Assembly: GCF_037811135.1 (NCBI RefSeq)
Contig: NZ_CP149130.1
Coordinates: 1,670,501-1,734,500, forward strand
Source: Aeromonas rivipollensis
Lineage (GTDB): Bacteria; Pseudomonadota; Gammaproteobacteria; Enterobacterales; Aeromonadaceae
DNA length: 64,000 nt
Reading direction: 5' to 3'
The position numbers and the translations under genes are program-made. The notes beneath the pieces are model-generated. The model saw only the letters and a program-made list of their open reading frames with translations, searched no databases and was not told the origin of the DNA. Shown here one piece after another: positions 9,336 to 17,464 of the stretch. The stretch's first letter is position 1. Each line of letters begins with the position of its first letter.

Positions 9336-10496
9336 TTATCCCGGCAGCTCTGCCAGCTTCACTTCCAGCTGAAGGCGGTTGGTGAAGCCCTGATTGGTGA
9401 GGTCGTGCACCACCTGGGTGAGCAGCCAGTCGGCTTCGTCAATCTGGGGCTTGAACCCTCTGACCGTGGTGGGTTGCTCTGGGTAGAGTTCGGGGCGCCC
9501 CATCGCCAGGGTGATCTGGAATTCGGCCACGCCGCGTTGCAGCTTCTCCCATTCAGCCCGGGCGGCCCGCATGGCATTTGCCTGGCTGGCATAGACATGC
9601 CGCAGCTCTTTGACGTTCTCGCTGCTACCGACCAGCAGCTCGTTCTCCTGCTTGTTGACCATGACCCCCGGGGGCAAGGGCCGTTCCGGCGATGGCTTGG
9701 TCTTCTTCTTGCGCTTCACCTCGACTCTCTTCTTTTCCGCCTCCTTGTTGTCTTGCCAGTAGGCGGTCACGCCGGTGTAGGCATCCCGGTCAGCCACTGA
9801 GAAGCGGTGCTGATCGCCATCTTGGCGGGTGATGGTGATGGCTGGTAGAGGCTGACCGCTGGCGGTGGTGCCCTGGCCAGCTTTGATAAACAGCAGGCGG
9901 CCATTCTTGACGGTGGCGATGCCATCGCACTGACCAGCCAGGCGGGTGAGGAAGGCGAGATCGCTCTCGTTGGCCTGGTCGATGTGGTCGATCAGCTGGC
10001 CCTTGAGTGAGTCACCCACGCAGGGCGTGAGCTGGTAGCGGGCGGCGACCTGATCGACGATGCTGCTTACTGTGGTCTGGTGCCAACTTTGCTCACGCAG
10101 TTTGTTCATGCCGCCGCGCAGGTCGGCTGACTTGCCCCGTATGGTGAGCACATCCGGGGCCCCGCCGTGCTCCACCTCGTCGATCTTGTAGGTGCCCTTG
10201 TCGACCAGGGCCTGGCCTTGCCAACCAATGAGGGCGCGCAGAGTGGCGCCCCGGCGTGGCATATCTAGCTGACCGTCGCTGTCATCGAGGGTGAGCTCGA
10301 TGGTGTCGGCGGTGAAGCCCCGGTTGTCGGTGATGGTCATCGACATCAGGCGCGGCCTGATGGTGGCCGAGATGTCTTTGCCATCGACCAGCACCTGGTA
10401 AGCCGGTACCGGGTGGCCTTGGCGCAAGGCGTCGAGCGGATTGGTCAGCCCCAAATTCTCTGCCAATCGCGTGCCGAACTGGTCGAATGCCCCCAT
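9336..10496 (-). CDS. D: Phage tail protein D (late control/baseplate hub)
   Basis: 386 residues, same size as P2 gpD (387). It shows the N-terminal PAYQVLVDGKDISATIRPRL and TIELTLDDSDGQLDMPRRGA typical of the family. gpD is the hub/tail-spike-adjacent protein of contractile tails. It is the last gene of the FI-to-D tail operon and its start overlaps the gpU stop. In P2 the ogr gene follows D, but here the tRNA follows directly. Confidence 0.93.
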   Translation of the reverse strand: MGAFDQFGTRLAENLGLTNPLDALRQGHPVPAYQVLVDGKDISATIRPRLMSMTITDNRGFTADTIELTLDDSDGQLDMPRRGATLRALIGWQGQALVDKGTYKIDEVEHGGAPDVLTIRGKSADLRGGMNKLREQSWHQTTVSSIVDQVAARYQLTPCVGDSLKGQLIDHIDQANESDLAFLTRLAGQCDGIATVKNGRLLFIKAGQGTTASGQPLPAITITRQDGDQHRFSVADRDAYTGVTAYWQDNKEAEKKRVEVKRKKKTKPSPERPLPPGVMVNKQENELLVGSSENVKELRHVYASQANAMRAARAEWEKLQRGVAEFQITLAMGRPELYPEQPTTVRGFKPQIDEADWLLTQVVHDLTNQGFTNRLQLEVKLAELPG

Positions 10497-10987
10497 CAGA
10501 GAAGCCCCCCGAGCTTGTTGCCGACACTGCCGACCAGCTTGCCCAGACCCAGGCGGCCGAAGAGGTTGCCCGCGGTGCGTCCCAGCAGGGTCTGGCCAAG
10601 GGATCTGTCGTTGTCATCTACCCGCTTGAGCTTGATGGTGAACTCGATTTTGCGGGCGGTGCCATCGCTGAAAAACTCGCTGCGGGTGGTGCTGATACCC
10701 TCTATCACGAATGACCCACGCATGACGCCATCGCCCTGGATCAAGGGGAAGGCTTGGCCGCTGTCGCCCATCTGGTTGAGCATGTCGAGGGAGACAGGGC
10801 CGCCGGTCACCTCGGGCAGCAGCACCCCGCTCAGGGTGCTGGTTTCGTCATCCGGGCCGACAAACTGGTATGCCGGGCGAGCACCAATCCGGTTATTGCC
10901 CGGATGGCGCCATGCACGTTCGTCTTGTTGTGAGAGGGGGGCCACGGTCGAGCGCATAAACACGAACCAGCCCAGGGTCATCATCAT
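10496..10987 (-). CDS. U: Phage tail protein U
   Basis: 163 residues, like P2 gpU (159). It caps the tail tube and lies between the tape measure gene and D as in P2. It contains the motif RKIEFTIKLKRVDD typical of the family. Confidence 0.9.
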   Translation of the reverse strand: MMMTLGWFVFMRSTVAPLSQQDERAWRHPGNNRIGARPAYQFVGPDDETSTLSGVLLPEVTGGPVSLDMLNQMGDSGQAFPLIQGDGVMRGSFVIEGISTTRSEFFSDGTARKIEFTIKLKRVDDNDRSLGQTLLGRTAGNLFGRLGLGKLVGSVGNKLGGLL

Positions 10988-10999
10988 GGTGGTTGCTCC

Positions 11000-13435
11000 T
11001 TAATTGCGGTCGGTCAGGGAGGCGCGGCCATTGGCAGCGGCCTGCCGTTCGCGTCGGTCCAGTTCACGGCGAACCTCTTGCGCCACATCCGCGCCGGATT
11101 GCCCGGGTTGCTGGACGATGTGGATAGGGGCGTTGATCTCGGTGGTGGTGCTGCCTCTGGCGATTGGGCGCGGCGGCGTCACGATGCGCGGACCGTAGCC
11201 GGATCCACCGGCCATTGCCGGGGTGTTGTAGTTTCCGGTGAGGTAGCCTGACGGGTTGACGTTGGCCGTGACCGAACCACCCCCTTTCGTCCAGTCCGGC
11301 AGCAGGTCGGTGAGGGCCTTTATCTTGGCTTTGAGGCTCTCCCACTTCGCAGTGATGCCACCAATCAGGCCGTCGATGATGGCCTTGCCCTTGTTGGCCG
11401 CCCCGGCTGGCAGGGTATCGAAGAAGGCCCAAATCTCGCCCCAGTGCATGATGAGCAGGCCGATAGGCGTCCATGAGAAGAGCTCTTTCAGGAGCTCCCA
11501 GAAGGCGAGCGCAGGGGCCTGGCACTGCGCCCACAATCCGCCGAACCATGCGGCGACGCCGTCCCAGTTCTTGTAGAGCAGGTAAGCCCCGGCGGCGATG
11601 GCCACAATGCCCATGATGAACCAGCCTATGGGGTTGGTGAGCATGGCAATGCCGAGTCTGACCATGCCCATGGTCAGCGCCTTGATGAAGGTCAGCAGGG
11701 GGCTCCCATAGACCAGCAGCATCGACATCCCCATCTTGATAGCCGCCAGCGGCCCCAGCAGGCCAGCCACGACCAGCAGTAGTGAACCGCCGGCGGCCGC
11801 CGCCACGGCTGTCACTGCCGCGATGCGGGTAAGGGTGGAGGTGAGTTCAGGGTTGGCCCGCATCCAGTTACCGGTGACCTGGATAATCTCGGTGACGCGC
11901 TGGATGATCCCGCGCATCGGGCCGTTCTCGGTCTCCATCATCTGGATGCCCACGTCATCCCACGCGGAGGTGAGGTTATCCAGGTCACCGATGGCGTTAT
12001 CAGCCATGACCTTGGCGACCTTGCCAGCTTCCCCCTGGGTTTGCTTCAAGGTGGCGATGAGCTCCTGCAGCTTGCCGGATCCCGCCTGTTCGGTCAGTAC
12101 GGCCAGGGCGGCGAAGGCTTCCTCACCGGCGATGGCCTTGAAGTAGCCCGAGCGGGTGGTGTCCCCCATCTTGCTGGTCTTCTTGTAGAGCTCGTCGAGA
12201 ATATCGGGCAGGGCGCGCAGGTTACCGGCCGCATCGGCGGTCTTGACGTTCAGGGCGGCGAGCGCGTCGTGTGCGGCCTTGGGGGGCGCCGCGAGGCGGC
12301 CGAGAATGGCCCGCATGGCGGTACCGCCCATGCTGCCCTGGATACCAGCATCCCCCAGCTTGCCCGCCATGGCGGAGGCTGTTTCAAGGTCGACGCCAAG
12401 GCCTGCCGCCACCGGGCCCACGTACTTCATGGTTTCACCCAGCATCTGCAGGTCGACGTTGGCGCGGGTGAAGGTTCCGACCATCACATCCCCGAGCCGG
12501 TTCATCTGATTTGCTGGCAGCTTGAAGCCGGTCAGGATGTTGGAGCCGATATCCGCTGCGGCGGCAATCTCGACGCCGCCCGCTTTGGCTATGTCGAGCA
12601 CCCCAGGCATGGCATCGCGGATCGCCTTGGGGGTAAAGCCAGCCATGGCGAGGAAGCCCTGGCCCTGCGCCGCTTCGCCCGCCGTGAAGGCGGTATTGGC
12701 GCCGAGCTCCCGCGCCTGAGCCCGCAAGGCGGCCAGTTCGCCGCTGCCTTTGTCCAGCCGGGTGATCGCCTGCACCTTGGACATATCGACATCAAAGCCT
12801 ATGGCCTTGCTGGCGATGTTGGTGCCCTTGTAGATAGCCGCGGCACCGGTTGCCATGCCTGCGGCGCCATAGCCCGCCATGGTGCCGCGCATGGACATGG
12901 TCTTGTCATAGCTGGCCTTGACCTGGTTGAGGCGTTTTTGCTGGTCGGCCAGTTGGCCCAGCTTGGCGCGCTGCTGGTCGAGCTGGGTATTGGCGGAAGC
13001 CAGATCGGTCTTGAGGCGGCGCTGGTGTTCGCCGAGCTGCTTGGTGTTGATGCCTGCCTCGCCCAGGGCCCGTTTCAGGTTGCCGTGACGGGCGACCATT
13101 TCCCGCTCCTGTTGGGAGAGGTCGCGCACCTTCTGTTTGGCCTGCTCCATGGCGCGGGTCATGGCCTTGGTCGGTTGCTCGACCTTGGCAAACTGCTGGG
13201 CCATCTGCTGGGCATCGCGCTGGGCTGCTGTGAGTTGGGCGCGGGTGGCGCCAATCTGTTGGCCCAGGGTGCGATAGCCGTCAATCTGGCCGCTCTGGGT
13301 TTCCAGCTCCTTGATGCGTTTTTTCGTCTCGACCAGGTCTTTGGCGGTGATGCGGCTCTGGCCGCTGGCTGCCTTGAGGGGGGCGGTCAACTTGTCGACC
13401 GCCCCGAGCAGGATTTGAAGTTTGAGAGGGTTCAT
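11000..13435 (-). CDS. T: Tail tape measure protein T
   Basis: 811 residues, comparable with P2 gpT (815). A long coiled-coil N-terminal part (about residues 1-190) precedes a phage tape-measure core with GFDVDMSKVQAITRLD, followed by hydrophobic segments near residues 535-625. It sets tail length. Its ATG overlaps the stop of the frameshifted E' frame by four bases. Confidence 0.95.
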   Translation of the reverse strand: MNPLKLQILLGAVDKLTAPLKAASGQSRITAKDLVETKKRIKELETQSGQIDGYRTLGQQIGATRAQLTAAQRDAQQMAQQFAKVEQPTKAMTRAMEQAKQKVRDLSQQEREMVARHGNLKRALGEAGINTKQLGEHQRRLKTDLASANTQLDQQRAKLGQLADQQKRLNQVKASYDKTMSMRGTMAGYGAAGMATGAAAIYKGTNIASKAIGFDVDMSKVQAITRLDKGSGELAALRAQARELGANTAFTAGEAAQGQGFLAMAGFTPKAIRDAMPGVLDIAKAGGVEIAAAADIGSNILTGFKLPANQMNRLGDVMVGTFTRANVDLQMLGETMKYVGPVAAGLGVDLETASAMAGKLGDAGIQGSMGGTAMRAILGRLAAPPKAAHDALAALNVKTADAAGNLRALPDILDELYKKTSKMGDTTRSGYFKAIAGEEAFAALAVLTEQAGSGKLQELIATLKQTQGEAGKVAKVMADNAIGDLDNLTSAWDDVGIQMMETENGPMRGIIQRVTEIIQVTGNWMRANPELTSTLTRIAAVTAVAAAAGGSLLLVVAGLLGPLAAIKMGMSMLLVYGSPLLTFIKALTMGMVRLGIAMLTNPIGWFIMGIVAIAAGAYLLYKNWDGVAAWFGGLWAQCQAPALAFWELLKELFSWTPIGLLIMHWGEIWAFFDTLPAGAANKGKAIIDGLIGGITAKWESLKAKIKALTDLLPDWTKGGGSVTANVNPSGYLTGNYNTPAMAGGSGYGPRIVTPPRPIARGSTTTEINAPIHIVQQPGQSGADVAQEVRRELDRRERQAAANGRASLTDRN

Positions 13436-13856
13436 TGCTCTGTTGCCCCGTTGATGCGGTTGTGGGTCTCAACGAGGTTTTGGTGCCAGCCCATCAGCTC
13501 GCTGATCTCCATGGCCGCCATCTCGGACGGCGGCCAGTGGGCGATGATGGCCAGATCGGCCATCACCTCGTCTACGCAATGAGGTAGGCCATTCTCTTCG
13601 GTACCAAAAAAGCGCTTACCTCGCTGCCCAGTTGCATCAGGTCGGCCGGATCCATGTTGCCGATCTCGACCTCGGTCAACATGGGGGTTGTGATGCGGGG
13701 CAGCAGTTTGGTGAGGGCGTTGACGTCCATCTGCACCACATCGGTCATATTGAGGCCGCGCATTTCGCCCGCCTTGGGCTTGCGCAGTTGAACCTCGGTG
13801 ATGGTGGTATCGCCGCGCTGGATGACTTGGTCGAGGGTAACGGTCTTGTTTTCCAT
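13432..13856 (-). CDS. E+E': gpE+E' -1 frameshift fusion (tail assembly chaperone)
   Basis: If ribosomes slip back one base at the heptamer (minus-strand T TTT TTG, 13605-13611) they read through FGTEENGLPHCVDEV into the E' frame. E' from its internal ATG at 13563 is 43 residues (MADLAIIAHWPPSEMAAMEI onward). The E' frame stops overlapping the T start (ATGA). P2 and many tailed phages make the same fusion as a chaperone for the tape measure protein. The frameshift itself is inferred from the conserved heptamer and open frame. Confidence 0.85.
13572..13856 (-). CDS. E: Tail protein gpE (zero-frame product)
   Basis: 94 residues. It resembles P2 gpE, a tail-assembly protein, with VTLDQVIQRGDTTITEVQLRKPKAGEMRGL. 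It ends 8-10 codons after a slippery T TTT TTG heptamer, so most ribosomes make this short product while some shift into E'. Confidence 0.92.
   Translation of the reverse strand: MENKTVTLDQVIQRGDTTITEVQLRKPKAGEMRGLNMTDVVQMDVNALTKLLPRITTPMLTEVEIGNMDPADLMQLGSEVSAFLVPKRMAYLIA
13605..13611 (-). other. Programmed -1 ribosomal frameshift site (T TTT TTG)
   Basis: On the minus strand, Ala-Phe-Leu codons GCT TTT TTG form the heptamer T TTT TTG, the same slippery sequence known for P2 E/E'. Confidence 0.85.
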
Positions 13857-13919
13857 GGTATTGGTTCCTAGATATGTGGTGAGGGCGGCTGTGGGCCGCC
13901 CGTTGGGTTGTTGGGTGGG

Positions 13920-14438
13920 TTAGAGGCCGATGGCCTTGCGGTGTTCGGCCATGCGGTCGACGCCATCGGGGCCGATCTCGATCATGTTGAGCAGGTCGAT
14001 TTCGTGGATGACGGCCCCGTCAATGGTCACTTTGTAGTAGGTGTTGACCATGCTGACTTTGGCCTGGCTGTTATCGCCGACCTTGGCAGTGCCCCAGTCG
14101 ATCTCTTTGAAACGACCTCGGGTGAACACTTCTACGGCCTGCACACCGACGACATCATCCCGCTGGATGGAACCGGCAAAGCGAAGGGCGATACCGTCGA
14201 TCTTGCCATTGCCCATCTTGCCCAGGATCTCGGCGCTGTAGCCGCCCATGGTGAAGGAGGTATCGAGGGCGCTGTCATCGAGACCCATATCGATGTTGAC
14301 GGCGCCGCCCATGCCGCCGCCGCGATAGGCCTCGAACTTGCGGGAGAGCTTGGCAAAGGTGAAATCTTCCGCTTCGCCAATCCAGTTGGTGCCATCTGTG
14401 AAGATGTTGAGCTGTTTGACTTTTTTCGGCAGTGCCAT
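13920..14438 (-). CDS. FII: Major tail tube protein FII
   Basis: 172 residues, same as P2 gpFII. It forms the inner tube of the contractile tail and sits between sheath and gpE. It begins MALPKKVKQLNIFTDGTNWI, typical of the family. Confidence 0.95.
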   Translation of the reverse strand: MALPKKVKQLNIFTDGTNWIGEAEDFTFAKLSRKFEAYRGGGMGGAVNIDMGLDDSALDTSFTMGGYSAEILGKMGNGKIDGIALRFAGSIQRDDVVGVQAVEVFTRGRFKEIDWGTAKVGDNSQAKVSMVNTYYKVTIDGAVIHEIDLLNMIEIGPDGVDRMAEHRKAIGL

Positions 14439-14447
14439 GGTGGCTCC

Positions 14448-15626
14448 TTATGCTGCGGCCGCGACGCGGGCGCCGAAGTCGATGAGGTAGGTATCGGTGA
14501 TGCGCTGGATGAAGCCGAGGTCTTCGAGCGGCGGCACCGGGGTGTAGTTGTAATCGATGCGCAGCTTGCCTGCCTTGAGGGTGTCTTTGTCGTTGAGCTC
14601 CTCGTTGTACCAGCAGTCAAAGCCGAGCAGGTAACTGCCCGCCACCAGTTCGCGACCCTTGGCCTTGATGCCCTCGATGATGTCTTTCACCAGGGTGGGG
14701 GTGAGCGGCTTGTCGTTGGCCCACATGTGCGCCTCGGCCATGGTGTCGGCCAGGATCTGGGCGGTGCGGGTGTAGTTCTCGAACTGGAACAGGGGATCAT
14801 CGGAACAGGTGCGGTTGCCCCAGTAGCGGAAGCCGTCCGCCCGGATGAGGGCGGTGATCTCGTTGGCGTTGAGCAGGCCGACCTCGGTATCGGGGTCTTG
14901 CAGATCCCAGAACAGGGCCTTGGTCATGCCGTCGACCCCGGTCACGCCGACGTTCGACAGGGTCTTGTGCCACCCGATTTCTTTGTCGATGAATGCCCGC
15001 ATGGCGGCAGCCTTGAGGCAGGCATCCAGTTTGATACTGGCATTGGCGGTGGTGTCCCATGCGGTCCAGTCGCCGTGGATCGGCATCAGTTCGCGGCTGG
15101 AGAAGTTCTCGCGGTAGGCGAGTGCCGCCTCGACGGTGTCGGCAATGGTCGGCACATAGGCGAAGGCGCGCAGCTTCTTGGCTACGCCCGCCAGGGCGGT
15201 GGCGATGGGCAGGGTGCAGTTGTCCGGCACGCAGAGGATGCGGGGCTTGACGCCGGTGGCCGGAGCGGCCCGCTCCAGCGCCTTGAGGCCGGTATAGCTG
15301 CCATCCGGTAGTATGGTGCCGATGATGTTGCTGGTCAGCTCGGCGGCGTCGGCGCCATCGGCCACGCGCACGGCGATTACGATGGTGTTGACGGTGTCAT
15401 AGATGGTTTGCAGCGAGCGTTTGAGGTTGCCGGTGCTGCCCGCCTTGGCGATGGCCGCCGGCAGGTTGGCAATCAGCACGGGTTTGTTGAGGGGGAAGTA
15501 AGCGGCATCCGCATCGCTGCCGGTGCAGATGATGCCGATCACCGCCGTGGCGACGGTGCGGATGGTGCGCGTGCCCTCGTTGACTTCCACGACGCGCACG
15601 CCGTGGTGAAATTGGTCCAGTGCCAT
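14448..15626 (-). CDS. FI: Major tail sheath protein FI
   Basis: 392 residues from the ATG at 15626, chosen because AGGAG lies just upstream and because P2 gpFI (396) starts similarly; an upstream in-frame GTG lacks this support. It begins MALDQFHHGVRVVEVNEGTR. It forms the contractile sheath and is the first gene of the FI-FII-E-T-U-D operon, behind the palindrome at 15727-15755. Confidence 0.95.
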   Translation of the reverse strand: MALDQFHHGVRVVEVNEGTRTIRTVATAVIGIICTGSDADAAYFPLNKPVLIANLPAAIAKAGSTGNLKRSLQTIYDTVNTIVIAVRVADGADAAELTSNIIGTILPDGSYTGLKALERAAPATGVKPRILCVPDNCTLPIATALAGVAKKLRAFAYVPTIADTVEAALAYRENFSSRELMPIHGDWTAWDTTANASIKLDACLKAAAMRAFIDKEIGWHKTLSNVGVTGVDGMTKALFWDLQDPDTEVGLLNANEITALIRADGFRYWGNRTCSDDPLFQFENYTRTAQILADTMAEAHMWANDKPLTPTLVKDIIEGIKAKGRELVAGSYLLGFDCWYNEELNDKDTLKAGKLRIDYNYTPVPPLEDLGFIQRITDTYLIDFGARVAAAA

Positions 15627-15726
15627 AGGTTCTCCTGTTGTCCGGACGGAGCATTCTTTGCGTAGGTAATGCATGTGATGCGAGCAGGGTCAGGATGCAG
15701 GGGCAGGGGATGACAGGCGAGCGGCG

Positions 15727-15755
15727 GCCAGTGTGTGAGGGCCGTACACACTGGC
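15727..15755 (-). promoter_or_regulatory. Late-activator (Ogr) box of the FI promoter
   Basis: A perfect inverted repeat GCCAGTGTG-N11-CACACTGGC, about 100 bases upstream of FI. It contains the TGT-N12-ACA-like core of P2-family Ogr sites. The same palindrome occurs at 31461-31489 and a variant at 21139-21169, each ahead of a late operon. Confidence 0.75.
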
Positions 15756-15794
15756 GAGGCGGTGACAAGGTGACGGACGGCAGCAGTAACGAAA

Positions 15795-15815
15795 CACCCC
15801 GCACAGGGCGGGGTG
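15795..15815 (-). terminator. Terminator of the V-to-G operon
   Basis: Inverted repeat CACCCCGC / GCGGGGTG. On the minus strand it is followed by TTTCGTT, 18 bases past the stop of the fibre-assembly gene. The T tract is short. Confidence 0.55.
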
Positions 15816-15832
15816 GTGGTCTGACTCAATGG

Positions 15833-16246
15833 TTATTCGGTGGCGGGATCGCCTGGGCGCAGCGGCCAGGCGGGTTGCTCAGGCCAGCCCGGCTGGCTGC
15901 GCACATCCGGCAGCTCGTAGCGATAGCGCTGCCATTGCGCCAGTAGCTCGATATCAACCGCCTTGGCATAACCTCCATCCACGGCAGGGCGGAGGCGTTC
16001 AATTTCGCCGGCGGCGGCGTAGTCGAGCTGGGCCAGCATCAGTTCTGCCGTCTGCTTCGCGGGCGGGGCAGGGCGTTCTTGCAGAACCGGGTAACCATCT
16101 ACCATGGCGACTTCGTGTTGGTCACTCTGGCCGTTGACCAGCCGCTCATAGTCCCCCGGTCTGAGAGTGACCGCGGTATGGGGAATGTTGTCGCCATGAA
16201 TTGCCGTCAGGTAGAACCCTTTTGATTCGGGATCGTATTTGTACAT
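15833..16246 (-). CDS. Tail fibre assembly protein (gpG-like)
   Basis: 137 residues from the ATG at 16246, chosen because AGGAGG lies 7 bases upstream. Its N-terminus MYKYDPESKGFYLTAIHGDN and central EVAMVDGYPVLQERP are typical of short caudoviral tail-fibre assembly chaperones. It directly follows the fibre gene, the P2 H-G order. Sequence similarity to P2 gpG itself looks low. Confidence 0.75.
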   Translation of the reverse strand: MYKYDPESKGFYLTAIHGDNIPHTAVTLRPGDYERLVNGQSDQHEVAMVDGYPVLQERPAPPAKQTAELMLAQLDYAAAGEIERLRPAVDGGYAKAVDIELLAQWQRYRYELPDVRSQPGWPEQPAWPLRPGDPATE

Positions 16247-16254
16247 GAAGCCTC

Positions 16255-17463
16255 CTAGTAACCAATAACCAGCCAACGCAGGCCGAAATTGCTGCCAGCT
16301 GCCGCCTTGCCACCTAACTGAATTTGAGAGCTGGAGGCGATCCGGATTGCCAGCGTCGGGTAAGTCGTGCTGTCGGGGTAGTCATAGGTAGCCCACGCTT
16401 GCAGGCCTGCATTAGGGAACGTGATCGGCAAAGTCACATTGAGCGTGCCATTGATAGGAACCGTGTTGCTACCCCATTGCACTATCAGCCCACCCAGCCA
16501 ACTCGGAAATTTGATGTACCCGATGCCGCTCAACTGTGCGACAAAGCCAAAGCGCAGTTTTTTCGGCGTTACTGCCACATCATCGGCTGTTCCTGCGTCG
16601 GTTTGCGCCTGCGTCGCCACCTTCATCAAGCCGAGCACGGACTCCCCGGCTTGCTTGACCCAGTTCATCAGCTTCAATGCCGTCACAAACTTGCTGTCAT
16701 CCGCGCCAGCGTCGACCTCGGCCTGGGTGGCTATTTGCGCTTTGCCTAGAGCCGCTTCTGTTGCGGAGGGGATCACCACGACCCCGGTCTGGCCATCTAC
16801 CGACTGCACTGCGTCGGTGGGGGTGAGCAGCTCTTGCCAGTTGGCCAGGGTCGAGGCGCCCGCCACCCGCAGGATGAAGCTCTTGTTCAGGTCGGTGCGC
16901 ACCGCGACATCGCCGATTTCTGCGGTCAGGGCCAGCATGGCGGCCTGGGTGCCGACGACAAAAGTGTCGGTGATGGCGGTGGCCGGGATCTGGGCGACGG
17001 GCACCTTGCCGCCACTGTCCAGGGTGGCGACCCCGTTGGAGGCCCCCTTCTGGCTGCTGGGCACGGCATCGGTGATGCCATATCCCGACAGGGTGGTGGG
17101 GTTGCTGCCGGCGGTGACGTTGCCCTTGGCATCGACGGTGACGGCGCGATAGGTCCCCGCCACGACTCCCGAGTTTTTATAGGTGGCGGTGATGGAGATG
17201 TTGCCGCTGCCATCGAACGAGGCCTGACCGGTCACATCCCCGGCCACGGCAATGATGCGCGCCGTGGTGAGCTTGTTGGCCTTGCCGGCGGCAGTGGTGC
17301 CACCTTCCAGGTCATCCATGTGTTTTTTCAGGTAGGCGGTGCGGTTCGCCAGCGCCTGGGCCTGTTTGTTGGAGGTACCCCCCGGGCCGCCGAGCACCGG
17401 GTCGCTGGCTTCGAGCTGATAGACGCCAGCGTCCCAGCTCACCACCTCTTGTAAATTCGCCAT
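16255..17463 (-). CDS. H: Tail fibre protein (gpH-like)
   Basis: 402 residues from the ATG at 17463. The N-terminal MANLQEVVSWDAGVYQLEAS and LGGPGGTSNKQAQALANRTA form the conserved baseplate-attachment part. Glycine- and threonine-rich repeats with QAQTDAGTADDVAVTPKKLR follow, then a variable C-terminal receptor-binding region ending FGLRWLVIGY. It is shorter than P2 gpH (669), so the host-binding tip is different. It sits after gpI and before the assembly gene. Confidence 0.88.
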   Translation of the reverse strand: MANLQEVVSWDAGVYQLEASDPVLGGPGGTSNKQAQALANRTAYLKKHMDDLEGGTTAAGKANKLTTARIIAVAGDVTGQASFDGSGNISITATYKNSGVVAGTYRAVTVDAKGNVTAGSNPTTLSGYGITDAVPSSQKGASNGVATLDSGGKVPVAQIPATAITDTFVVGTQAAMLALTAEIGDVAVRTDLNKSFILRVAGASTLANWQELLTPTDAVQSVDGQTGVVVIPSATEAALGKAQIATQAEVDAGADDSKFVTALKLMNWVKQAGESVLGLMKVATQAQTDAGTADDVAVTPKKLRFGFVAQLSGIGYIKFPSWLGGLIVQWGSNTVPINGTLNVTLPITFPNAGLQAWATYDYPDSTTYPTLAIRIASSSQIQLGGKAAAGSNFGLRWLVIGY

Positions 17464-17464
17464 A

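Noticed and set aside
12041-13582. 513-codon plus-strand frame
   Set aside because: Antisense to the tape measure gene; composition-driven shadow.
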